Shown here: positions 1 through 6,517 of the stretch, one piece after another | How the letters are laid out: each line of letters begins with the position of its first letter | How positions within the stretch are numbered: the first letter of the stretch is position 1 | Source of the DNA: Actinoplanes liguriensis | GTDB lineage: Bacteria > Actinomycetota > Actinomycetes > Mycobacteriales > Micromonosporaceae | NCBI GenBank assembly: GCA_000715855.1 | Contig: KL571259.1 | Location: 6,280 to 16,068 of the forward strand | DNA: 9,789 bases | Direction of reading: 5' to 3' | Notes under the pieces: generated by a model | What the model saw: the letters and a program-made list of their open reading frames with translations, nothing else | What the model was told of the DNA's origin: nothing | Databases searched by the model: none | Translations under genes and position numbers: made by a program

Positions 1-21
1 AGAGATGTGTATAAGAGACAG
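1..21 (+). other. Tn5/Nextera mosaic-end adapter remnant at contig edge
   Basis: Bases 3-21 read AGATGTGTATAAGAGACAG, the exact 19-bp Tn5 mosaic end used in tagmentation libraries. Genomic sequence begins at 22. The adapter makes an artificial start codon (ATG at 5-7) and the peptide MCIRDS. It should be trimmed and not treated as a transposon end. Confidence 0.97.
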
Positions 22-440
22 CGTCGGTGCTGCACCACACGCTGCTGCGCCTGCTGGAGGAGCGCGGGATCACGCTGACCAGCTCCTATCAGGTCAACCT
101 GGGCGGCACCGAGGACTTCCGCAACCTGGTCGAGAACCCGAACACCAAGAAGCAGTCCAAGGCGAACGCCATCGGATCGGACAGGGTCGCGCTCGCGCCG
201 CTCGGCTACCTGCCGCACCTCGGTTCGCGAAAGGTCGCCCACCTGAACATCGAGGCGCTGGGCTGGGCCGGCACCGAGGTCAGCCTGGACGTCCATCTGA
301 AGGTCCACGACCCGAGCGGCGCCGCCGGCGTCAACATCGACCTGATCCGCCTCGCGGCGGCGGCCCTGCGCGCCGGCCGCGGCGGCTACCTCCCGGAGGC
401 CGCCGCGCTGCTCAAGTCACCGCCCGGGACGGCCGTCTGA
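22..440 (+). CDS. ino1: Inositol-3-phosphate synthase, C-terminal fragment
   Basis: This is the 3' end of a gene cut off by the contig edge. The open frame (codons from 24) runs to TGA at 438-440 with about 138 residues visible. Family knowledge: the enzyme converts glucose 6-phosphate to 1L-myo-inositol 3-phosphate with NAD+, the entry to phosphatidylinositol and mycothiol in actinomycetes. The visible part resembles the C-terminal region of the prokaryotic enzyme: SYQVNLGGTEDFRNL, a Lys/Ser-rich stretch with SKANAIGSD, then LPHLGSRKVAHLNIEA, and a closing helix with GVNIDLIRLAAAALRAG. The GTG at 27 is internal and not the true start, because the similarity extends to the adapter. The N-terminal NAD-binding half is missing, so whether the enzyme is intact cannot be judged. 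No other inositol gene follows; the next gene is separated by 102 bp. A paralogue of slightly different function in the same family is possible. Confidence 0.8.
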
Positions 441-542
441 CGGGGGTCACCCGGGCGGGGTAGCCCCAACGGGGAGCGGCTTGTGCACCGCCCGGAACCT
501 CCGGTCAGATGTGTCCCGATGACGCGTCCGGCTGGAGTTCCG

Positions 543-928
543 ATGTCTGATGAGCTAGCTGTCGCGGTGGTTGCGCGCAACGACCGTTACCACGAGGAAG
601 ATTCCCGCTGGCTGGACCAGATCGCGATGCTCAGCGGCGATCTGCGGCGCGCAACGGACGCCTTCCGGACGCGCCGGACACCGGTGGCCGGCACCAGGGC
701 GCGGTCGATCAGTTGATCCTCACGCTCGGCTCGGCCGGGGTCTTCACGGTCGCCGTGCAGGTGATCAGTTCGTGGTTGTCGCGCGATCGCCGCCGTACCG
801 TCGAATTGGTCTTCCAGGATGCGGAGGGCCGGGAGCGGACCATCCGGATCACGGCCGAGAACGCCGGCCGGGACGCGCTGGAGCCGCTCATCACGGTGGT
901 GACGGCGCTTGCTCAGGACGAGCGGTGA
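543..928 (+). CDS. EACC1 (effector-associated constant component 1) protein, frame broken once
   Basis: A small protein of the EACC1 type, known as the constant partner of caspase- or trypsin-like effectors in actinobacterial conflict systems; its biochemical role is unsettled. Start ATG 543 has GGAG (534-537) five bases upstream. Frame 0 gives MSDELAVAVVARND through DLRRATDA, then runs into a stop at 714-716. The family-like continuation lies in another frame: LPDAPDTGGRHQGAVDQL, the hydrophobic helix LILTLGSAGVFTVAVQVISS, SWLSRDRRRTVELVF, then DAEGRERTIRI. Adding one C to GCC at 660-662 joins both halves into a 128-residue protein. This could be a sequencing error or a real mutation; a programmed shift is unlikely, as no slippery heptamer is seen. 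The stop (926-928) overlaps the GTG start of the caspase gene, so the two are probably translationally coupled. The assignment rests on motif memory and context. Confidence 0.68.
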
Positions 929-2378
929 CCTACCGGGCGCTGCTGGTCGGCAACAGCGTGTTCGAGGCGGACGCGAGCCTGCACCCGCTGAACGCGCCGG
1001 CCCAGGACGTCGCCCGGCTGCACCGTGCGCTGGTCGACCCGGCCACCGGGATGTTCGACGAGGAGCACGTGCGGATGGTCGTCGAACGGACCTCCGACGA
1101 ACTGCTCGACGAACTCGACGTCTTCTTCGCCGAGGCGCACCGCGACGACCTGCTACTCCTCTACTACAGCGGGCACGGCCTGCTCGACGAGCGCAACCAG
1201 CTCTTTCTCTGCGGCCGGAACACGCGGTCGCACCGGCTGCTGCGGACCGCGGTCGGCAACGTCCGGATCAACGAGTTCATCGAGCAGTCGGTGGCCCGCT
1301 GCACCGTGATCATCCTGGACTGCTGCAGCAGCGGGATGTTCAAGGGCGGACCGGCCGCGGTCCCGCTCGCCGGCCCGGGCCGCTACGTGGTGTCCAGCAC
1401 GCGGGGCCCGGCGCTCGCCAACGACGCGACGACCCCGACCGGCACCAGCCTGTTCACCGAGCACCTGGTGAACGGCCTGCTCGGTGCGGCCGAGGACCGG
1501 GACGGGGACGGCTACCTGGATCTCCGGGAGATCTACGACTACGTACGGGTCCGGCTCACCGAGACGAGCAAGCAGGTCCCGCACTGCCGGTTCGACGGGG
1601 ACGCCGCCGTGGTTCTCGCCCGGCTGCCGGGGGCGAAGGCAGCCCACGACACTCCGGCCCCGGTTCCGGAGGCGCAACCCGCGGCCGACCCGGAGCCGGG
1701 GGCCGCCGCGAAGCCCGAGAAGAAATCCGGCACGACGGGCGTCGTCGCGGTGGGGCTCGTGCTCCTCGCTCTCTTCCTCGCCTCGAACGACCCGGACGAC
1801 CCGAAGGGCCCGCCGGCGCAGGCCGCCGCCTCGCCCACACCCGGCCCCGTGGCATCCAGCGGCCGTCCGTCCGCGAGCGTGAGCTCGTCACCGGGCGTCA
1901 CCACGCCGCCCCCGCCGGTTGCCAGCAGCAAGGGGGAGACGAGCCGGCCGCCGGCCAAGGTGACCGTTCCCGAACTGGGTACCACTCAGGAGTCTGCCGA
2001 GGCGGCCCTGTCGGATGCCGGCCTGGAGTACACCTTCGCGGACGGTAGCAGCTCGGAGATCAAGCGCCGGGTCTTCTCGTCGCGGCCCGCCGAGGGCGCG
2101 CGGGTGACGAAGGGTTCCGTGGTCACCGTGCTCCTGTCGCTGCAGGACCTGACCAGGGTTCCGGACGTGGTCGGGTTCCTGCGCAAGAACGCGGTCCCGC
2201 CATGGACAGCGCCAGCGTGATCTCGACCGTCACCTGCACCATGGCGGTCGAGCCCAACGGCGAGATCATCGAGCAGAGCATTCCCGGTGGCACCGAGGTC
2301 AAGCGAGGCACCAAGATCGAGCTGACGGCGTCCGACGGGCCGGACGCGGACAACCCGGACTGTGGGGCGGTCGCCTAG
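925..2378 (+). CDS. Caspase-like peptidase (C14) with EF-hand loop, membrane helix and PASTA ectodomain; frame broken near 3' end
   Basis: Start GTG 925 lies in a GTGA overlap with the EACC1 stop; the open frame further upstream is a shadow of EACC1. Residues 1-245 are a caspase fold: the His motif YYSGHG (His84) and the Cys motif LDCCSSG (Cys133/134, the second probably catalytic). The loop [12 protein letters not shown] (191-202) matches the EF-hand calcium pattern. Next come a charged KPEKK stretch, a membrane helix [15 protein letters not shown] (about 271-287), a Pro/Ser/Thr-rich stalk to about 345, and a PASTA domain (348-406: [15 protein letters not shown] to KGSVVTVLL). A second PASTA begins RVPDVVGF (from 411), but the frame ends at 2220. 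Its continuation ([16 protein letters not shown]) lies in another frame, ending at TAG 2376-2378. One extra C in the C run 2196-2198 restores a 484-residue protein. The positive-inside rule puts the peptidase in the cytoplasm and PASTA outside. Role inferred: a membrane-anchored death or conflict effector. Confidence 0.85.
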
Positions 2379-3073
2379 CCCACGAGGCGGGCGGCGACCG
2401 CGTCCAGGAGCAGCTCCAGGGCGGACGGGTAGGCGCTGCGCACCATCTCGGTGGCGAGCAGGGGAGCGGCGGCCGCGATGTTCGGGTGGGAGGCCGCGGG
2501 CAGGTGGCCGTACGTCGATCGCCACACCTCGTCCTCGGCGCGCAGCGCGGCGTTCGGCAGCGCGAGCGACGCCGCGTCGAGGGCGGCGAACGCGAGGGTC
2601 TGGTCGATGAACGCGTGGTAGACCCGGACCGCCTCACCCACGGCGAGCCCGGCCGTCCGCAGCACGCCGAGCACCGCCTCGTCGGCCGCGAGCTCGTTCG
2701 CCCGGCCGGTGACCCGGCTCGTGGTGAGCACGGCGGCCTGCGGGTGGGACACGTACGCCGTGTGGATGCGCATGCCGAGCCGCCGCAGGTCCTCCCGCCA
2801 CGCCCCGGTCGGCCGCCACCCGTCGAGCGCCTGCCCGATGAGTGTGTCGCCGATCGCAAGTGTCAGGTCGTCCATGCCCCGGAAATATCGATAGAGGGCA
2901 CTGGGGTCGCAGTCCAGCGCGAGGCCCAGCCGGCGGGCGCTCAGGCCGGCGCTGCCGTGCTCCCTGAGCAGGCGTAACGCCGTATCGATGATCAGATGTT
3001 CGGACAGCACCGTGCCGCTGCGGGTGGGCCGCCGGCGACGCCGTTTCTCCTCGCTGACCACTGCTTTCGGCAT
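2375..3073 (-). CDS. TetR/AcrR-family transcriptional regulator
   Basis: A 232-residue one-component repressor. Start ATG (3071-3073) is preceded on the minus strand by a GAGGTG ribosome site. A basic N-terminus (EEKRRRRRPTRSG) leads into the TetR DNA-binding domain: LIIDTALRLLREHG, then the helix-turn-helix LSARRLGLALDCDPSALYRYF (about 44-64). The remaining residues are helical and ligand-binding, with no recognisable ligand signature. The gene diverges from the dehydrogenase/methyltransferase pair at 3187, and its target is probably their shared intergenic region plus its own promoter. Its TAG stop and the caspase TAG stop overlap in CTAG at 2375-2378, so the two genes converge with no space for a terminator between them. 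The effector molecule is unknown. Confidence 0.92.
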   Translation of the reverse strand: MPKAVVSEEKRRRRRPTRSGTVLSEHLIIDTALRLLREHGSAGLSARRLGLALDCDPSALYRYFRGMDDLTLAIGDTLIGQALDGWRPTGAWREDLRRLGMRIHTAYVSHPQAAVLTTSRVTGRANELAADEAVLGVLRTAGLAVGEAVRVYHAFIDQTLAFAALDAASLALPNAALRAEDEVWRSTYGHLPAASHPNIAAAAPLLATEMVRSAYPSALELLLDAVAARLVG

Positions 3074-3094
3074 GGCTCACCTCGAACTTCTTAT

Positions 3095-3134
3095 GCCAAC
3101 ACAGTTGACCTTACGCCGTCCGGGAAAGTTTGAT
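3095..3134 (+). promoter_or_regulatory. Divergent promoter region with candidate TetR operator
   Basis: The 113-bp gap between the divergent TetR and dehydrogenase genes contains GCCAACACAGTTGAC (3095-3109), an inverted repeat around ACA with one mismatched pair. It overlaps TTGACC (3105-3110), a -35-like hexamer. Eighteen bases later is TTTGAT (3129-3134), a four-of-six -10 match reading toward the dehydrogenase gene. A repressor bound at the dyad would block that promoter. The dyad is short and the promoter only moderate, so this is a candidate. Confidence 0.35.
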
Positions 3135-3186
3135 CTGTCCGGGGCCCCTAAGACTTTGGCGTGAAAGGCAATGAAAGGAGCAGGTC

Positions 3187-4419
3187 ATGCGTGTCCTGCT
3201 GGTGGGTGCGGGCGGCGTCGGCACGGCGATCACCCGGATCGCGGCGCGGCGGCCGTTCTTCGACGAGATGGTGGTGGCCGACTACGACCTGAGCCGGGCG
3301 CAGGCCGCGGTGGCCGCGGTCGGTGACCCGCGGTTCCGGGCCGAGCGGGTGGACGCCTCGGACCCGGCGGCGGTCGTGGCGCTGCTCGGGCGCTCCGGCT
3401 GTGACGTGCTGCTCAACGCCACCGACCCGCGCTTCGTGGTGCCGCTGTTCGAGGCGGCGCAGGAGGCCGGGGTGACCTACCTGGACATGGCGATGTCACT
3501 GTCCCGGCCGCACCCCGACGCGCCGTACTCCAAGACCGGTGTCAAGCTCGGGGACGCGCAGTTCGCCGAGCAGACCGTGTGGGAGAGCAAGGGCGCGCTG
3601 GCCCTCGTGGGCATGGGCGTCGAGCCGGGGCTGTCGGACGTGTTCGCCCGCTACGCGGCCGACGAGCTGTTCGACGAGATCGACGAGATCGGCGTACGCG
3701 ATGGTGGGAATCTGACTGTCGACGGTTACGAGTTCGCGCCCTCGTTCAACATCTGGACGACCATCGAGGAGTGTCTGAATCCACCGGTGGTGTGGGAGGC
3801 CGATCGTGGCTGGTTCACCACGGCGCCGTTCAGCGAGCCGGAGATCTTCGACTTCCCGGAGGGCATCGGCCCGGTCCAGTGCGTGAACGTGGAGCACGAG
3901 GAGGTGCTGCTCATCCCGCGGTGGGTGGGCGCGCGCCGGGTCACCTTCAAGTACGGCCTGGGCGAGGACTTCATCCGCACCCTCCGGACGCTGCACCAGA
4001 TCGGCCTGGACTCCACCGACGGCGTGATCGTGCCCGGCCCGAACGGCCCGGTGACCGTCTCCCCGCGGGACGTCGTCGCGGCCAGCCTGCCCGACCCCGC
4101 GCAGCTCGGCGGCCGGATGCGGGGCAAGACGTGTGCCGGCACGTGGGTGCGGGGGACCAAGGACGGCGCGCCGCGCGAGGTCTACCTCTACCACGTGGTC
4201 GACAACGAGTGGTCGATGGCGGAGTACGGCAGTCAGGCCGTCGTCTGGCAGACCGCGATCAACCCGGTGGTGGCCCTGGAACTTCTCGCCACGGGCGTCT
4301 GGACCGGCGCCGGTGTGCTCGGCCCGGAGGCGTTCCCGCCGCGGCCGTTCCTCGACCTGCTCACGGCGTACGGCTCGCCGTGGGCGATGCGCGAGCAGAA
4401 CGCATTGATCGCGGCCTGA
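3187..4419 (+). CDS. Saccharopine dehydrogenase-family NAD(P)-binding oxidoreductase
   Basis: A 410-residue protein; ATG 3187 has AAAGGAG (3174-3180) six bases upstream. The N-terminus is a Rossmann fold: MRVLLVGAGGVGTAI with the dinucleotide loop GAGGVG at residues 7-12. The second strand ends VVADYD (Asp32), an acidic residue more typical of NAD(H) than NADP(H) binding. LLNATDPRFVVPLFEAAQEA and GMGVEPGLSDVFARY match the conserved core of saccharopine dehydrogenase and carboxynorspermidine synthase relatives. Family members reduce or oxidise C-N bonds between amino acids, amines and keto acids. The real substrate here is not evident, and there is no lysine or polyamine gene nearby to decide it. 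The next gene starts 21 bp downstream on the same strand, indicating an operon, with the divergent TetR gene the likely controller. Confidence 0.82.
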   Translation: MRVLLVGAGGVGTAITRIAARRPFFDEMVVADYDLSRAQAAVAAVGDPRFRAERVDASDPAAVVALLGRSGCDVLLNATDPRFVVPLFEAAQEAGVTYLDMAMSLSRPHPDAPYSKTGVKLGDAQFAEQTVWESKGALALVGMGVEPGLSDVFARYAADELFDEIDEIGVRDGGNLTVDGYEFAPSFNIWTTIEECLNPPVVWEADRGWFTTAPFSEPEIFDFPEGIGPVQCVNVEHEEVLLIPRWVGARRVTFKYGLGEDFIRTLRTLHQIGLDSTDGVIVPGPNGPVTVSPRDVVAASLPDPAQLGGRMRGKTCAGTWVRGTKDGAPREVYLYHVVDNEWSMAEYGSQAVVWQTAINPVVALELLATGVWTGAGVLGPEAFPPRPFLDLLTAYGSPWAMREQNALIAA

Positions 4420-4440
4420 TGTCGGTGGCAGGATCACGGC

Positions 4441-5607
4441 ATGAGGCGGCGTTCCTTGGCCGACGTCTTCAGCCGGCGTTACGACGAATTCTTCCGTGAC
4501 CGCACCCCGATCCCCTTCGAGATCCTGACCCGCGACGGCGCCACTCTCTCGTACGGCGTCAGCGAGTCCACACCGCCCAGGTTCTGCTTCGTGGTCCGTG
4601 ATGACGCGGGCCACGACGCACTGGCGTCCCTCGATCAGTTGCAGGTCGCCGTGGCGTACCTGCGGGGGCATCTCGACGTCGAGGGTGACCTCGGCGCCGC
4701 ACTCAACATGCGCAGGTTCTTCTCCGACATCCATCCCGTCGCGTTCGCGGGCCGGTGGGCGCCGTCGCTCCTGCACGGCAAGACCGACCACGACCGGCGG
4801 GCCATCTCGCAGCACTACGACGAGGAGTCGGAGTTCTTCCTGACCTTCCTCGACGAGCGGCACCGCTGTTACACCCAGGGGGTCTTCGCCGGCGACGACG
4901 AGCCCCTGGAGGACGCGGTCACCCGCAAGCTCGACATCGCTCTCGACGACATCGGGGTCAAACCGGGTGACCGGGTCCTCGAGGTGGGCGGCGGGTGGGG
5001 CGCGTTCTCCGAGCACGCGGCCCGGCGGGGCATCGACGTCACCACGGTCACCCTGGCGGTGGAGTCGGAGAGGTTCCTCAACGAGCTGTTCACCCGGGAG
5101 AAACTGCCGGTCACCGTGGTCCGGGAGCACATCTTCAAGTACGAGTCGGCGGAGCGTTTCGACGCCATCGTCAACATGGGCGTCACCGAGCACCTGCCGG
5201 ACTATGCGACGACCCTGAAGACGTACGCCCGGCTGCTCAAGCCCGGTGGGCGCGTCTACCTCGACGCGCTGGCGATGCGGCGCAAGCACACCGCGTCCAC
5301 GTTCTTCAAGCAGTACGTGTATCCGGGCCGCTCGGCGCCGTTGCTGCTGCACCAGTACCTGCACCAGGTCGCGCGCTCGCCGTTCGACCTGCTCAGCGTG
5401 CAGGACGATCGGCACAACTACTACCTGACGTGCCGGGAGTGGGCGAAACGCCTCGACTCGCGGCGCGAGGAGATCGTGGCACGGTGGGGGGAGGAGCTCT
5501 ACCGTCGCTTCCGGATCTTCCTGTGGGGGTCGGCGTCCGGGTTCGACACGCGCCTCGTCCAGGCGTACCGGTGGACCCTGCAGTACAACCCCGCGAGCAC
5601 CGCCTGA
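4441..5607 (+). CDS. Cyclopropane-fatty-acid-synthase-like SAM methyltransferase
   Basis: A 388-residue protein, second gene of the pair. Its architecture is that of cyclopropane fatty acyl phospholipid synthases: an N-terminal region with LDVEGDLGAAL, the lipid-side motif QHYDEESEFFLTFLD (124-138), the SAM-binding loop VLEVGGGWGAF, NMGVTEHLPDY (245-255), and a C-terminal region with HNYYLTCREW (325-334). By hand alignment with mycolic-acid/CFA enzymes, three positions look altered. The Cys of the YSCAYF motif is Gln146 here (YTQGVF). The His of the LLHTI strand is Asp275 (VYLDAL). The His before the conserved Tyr is Asn326. The Glu of the EH motif (Glu250) and the Tyr are kept. A classical cyclopropanation role is therefore doubtful; another lipid or small-molecule methylation is possible. 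The start lacks a strong ribosome site, which suggests coupling to the gene 21 bp upstream. Confidence 0.85.
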   Translation: MRRRSLADVFSRRYDEFFRDRTPIPFEILTRDGATLSYGVSESTPPRFCFVVRDDAGHDALASLDQLQVAVAYLRGHLDVEGDLGAALNMRRFFSDIHPVAFAGRWAPSLLHGKTDHDRRAISQHYDEESEFFLTFLDERHRCYTQGVFAGDDEPLEDAVTRKLDIALDDIGVKPGDRVLEVGGGWGAFSEHAARRGIDVTTVTLAVESERFLNELFTREKLPVTVVREHIFKYESAERFDAIVNMGVTEHLPDYATTLKTYARLLKPGGRVYLDALAMRRKHTASTFFKQYVYPGRSAPLLLHQYLHQVARSPFDLLSVQDDRHNYYLTCREWAKRLDSRREEIVARWGEELYRRFRIFLWGSASGFDTRLVQAYRWTLQYNPASTA

Positions 5608-5623
5608 TCCGATCCGGCGCGGG

Positions 5624-5677
5624 CCGGCCGTACACCCCCACGTGTCATGTGTGACGACGTCGACGGGTGTGGGCCGG
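5624..5677. repeat. Long interrupted inverted repeat between the two methyltransferase genes
   Basis: The left arm CCGGCCGTACACCC (5624-5637) pairs with the right arm GGGTGTGGGCCGG (5665-5677), giving 12 pairs with a small bulge and a 27-base loop. Inside the loop lies a second small dyad, GTCA-TGTG-TGAC (5644-5655). It follows the upstream stop by 16 bases and precedes the next start by 69. It may be a hairpin terminator without a T tract for the dehydrogenase operon, or an operator for the next gene. No test is possible from the sequence alone. Confidence 0.45.
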
Positions 5678-5746
5678 TCCGGTCGCGTACTGTCGGGGCC
5701 AGCCGTTCTGTGCCCGGTGGCGGCCCTCTCATGACAGGAGCGTGCC

Positions 5747-6421
5747 GTGCCGCAGCTTTCCGGAGCCCCGCTTGCCCGTTTTCTCACCTCCGGCGCGGAG
5801 AACTACGACGGCTTACGGCTCGTACGCCTCCCGTTCGTGCCGGAGTTACGCATGCACCTCGCCGACGACGCGATCGTGTTGCAGGCGCGACTGGAGATCG
5901 AGGCGGACACGACGTTCTACCCGTTCTGGACGAACGCGTGGGCCGGCGGTCAGGCCCTGGCCCGTTACGTGCTCGACCATCCGGAGCTGGTGACCGGGCG
6001 GCGGGTGCTCGACGTGGCGTGCGGCGGCGGCGTGGTGGCGATCGCGGCGGCCCGGGCGGGGGCGGCCGAGGTGACGGCGAACGACATCGATCCGTACGCG
6101 TGCGCCGCCACGGCCATGAACGCCGACGTCAACGCCGTGACCCTGCGGCTGGTCGAGGGCGATCTGCTCGGCGGTGACGGCGGTGACGCCGAGGTCGTTC
6201 TGGTCGGAGACGCCTTCTACGACAGCAATCTGGCGACCCGGATGGCGAGCTTCCTGCGGCGCGTCACCGATCGTGGCGCGACGGTCCTCGTCGGCGATCC
6301 GGGCCGCGGACACGTGCCGGAGCACTGGCTCCGGGTGCTGCGGAGCTACCGGATCACGGGTCTCGGCGCGGCCGAGGACTCCGGCATCACCGAGGTTTCG
6401 GTACTGGGGTCCGCTCGTTGA
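5747..6421 (+). CDS. EtfB-lysine/METTL20-like protein methyltransferase (class I SAM)
   Basis: A 224-residue methyltransferase. GTG 5747 is chosen because AGGAG (5736-5740) sits six bases upstream and the frame has no better start. Motif I is VLDVACGGGVVAIAAARAG (87-105), followed by VTANDIDPYACAATAMNA, the acidic strand-2 loop. The N-terminal block FYPFWTNAWAGGQALARYVL and the late motif GDPGRGHVP (183-191) are, from family knowledge, marks of the group including mitochondrial METTL20 and its bacterial homologues, which methylate lysines of the electron-transfer flavoprotein beta subunit. Related annotations in this group read nicotinamide N-methyltransferase-like or PrmA-like, and those remain alternatives. 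No etf genes are visible. It stands alone, with its own short upstream region and a strong terminator-like hairpin 57 bp after its stop. Confidence 0.78.
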   Translation: MPQLSGAPLARFLTSGAENYDGLRLVRLPFVPELRMHLADDAIVLQARLEIEADTTFYPFWTNAWAGGQALARYVLDHPELVTGRRVLDVACGGGVVAIAAARAGAAEVTANDIDPYACAATAMNADVNAVTLRLVEGDLLGGDGGDAEVVLVGDAFYDSNLATRMASFLRRVTDRGATVLVGDPGRGHVPEHWLRVLRSYRITGLGAAEDSGITEVSVLGSAR

Positions 6422-6431
6422 GCCCGCGTCG

Positions 6432-6440
6432 TGCTACGGT
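6432..6440 (+). promoter_or_regulatory. Extended -10 promoter element for the cold-shock gene
   Basis: TGC-TACGGT (6432-6440) fits the extended -10 pattern TGnTAnnnT common in actinomycetes. It lies 11 bases after the methyltransferase stop and about 127 before the cold-shock start. No good -35 is seen at normal spacing, which is tolerated with a TGn extension. If used, the transcript would carry a leader of about 120 nt containing the hairpin at 6479-6514. Confidence 0.4.
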
Positions 6441-6478
6441 GACGGCGTTGCAGGTTCTGGTTTTCTGAGACGTACTTC

Positions 6479-6517
6479 AAACGCCTGATGGGCATCTCGG
6501 CCCGCCAGGCGTTTTTT
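6479..6517 (+). terminator. Intrinsic terminator or attenuator hairpin upstream of csp
   Basis: AAACGCCTG (6479-6487) pairs perfectly with CAGGCGTTT (6506-6514), and inside it GGGC (6490-6493) pairs with GCCC (6500-6503) around a six-base loop. A run of six T (6512-6517) follows directly. This is a textbook rho-independent terminator, unusual for such GC-rich DNA. It could end the upstream methyltransferase transcript. If the promoter at 6432-6440 is used, it would instead lie in the csp leader and act as an attenuator. Only 49 bases separate the T tract from the csp start. Confidence 0.85.

Noticed and set aside
5..463. Open frame beginning MCIRDS at the left edge
   Set aside because: Its start lies in the adapter, and it runs in the wrong frame over the inositol synthase gene.
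441..542. Terminator after inositol synthase (GGGG-TAG-CCCC and CCGGA-ACC-TCCGG)
   Set aside because: The stems have only four or five pairs and no T tract, too weak to call.
655..716. Programmed ribosomal frameshift in EACC1
   Set aside because: No slippery heptamer or strong downstream hairpin was seen; a missing C explains the shift more simply.
571..924. N-terminal extension of the caspase upstream of 925
   Set aside because: The extra frame overlaps EACC1, is Arg/Gly-rich without family features, and the GTG at 925 lies in a typical four-base coupling overlap.
3496..5787. 763-codon open frame on the minus strand
   Set aside because: It is the complement of the dehydrogenase and methyltransferase genes, which have clear family motifs. 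Long antisense frames are expected at this GC content, and its Arg/Val/Asp-rich product matches nothing.
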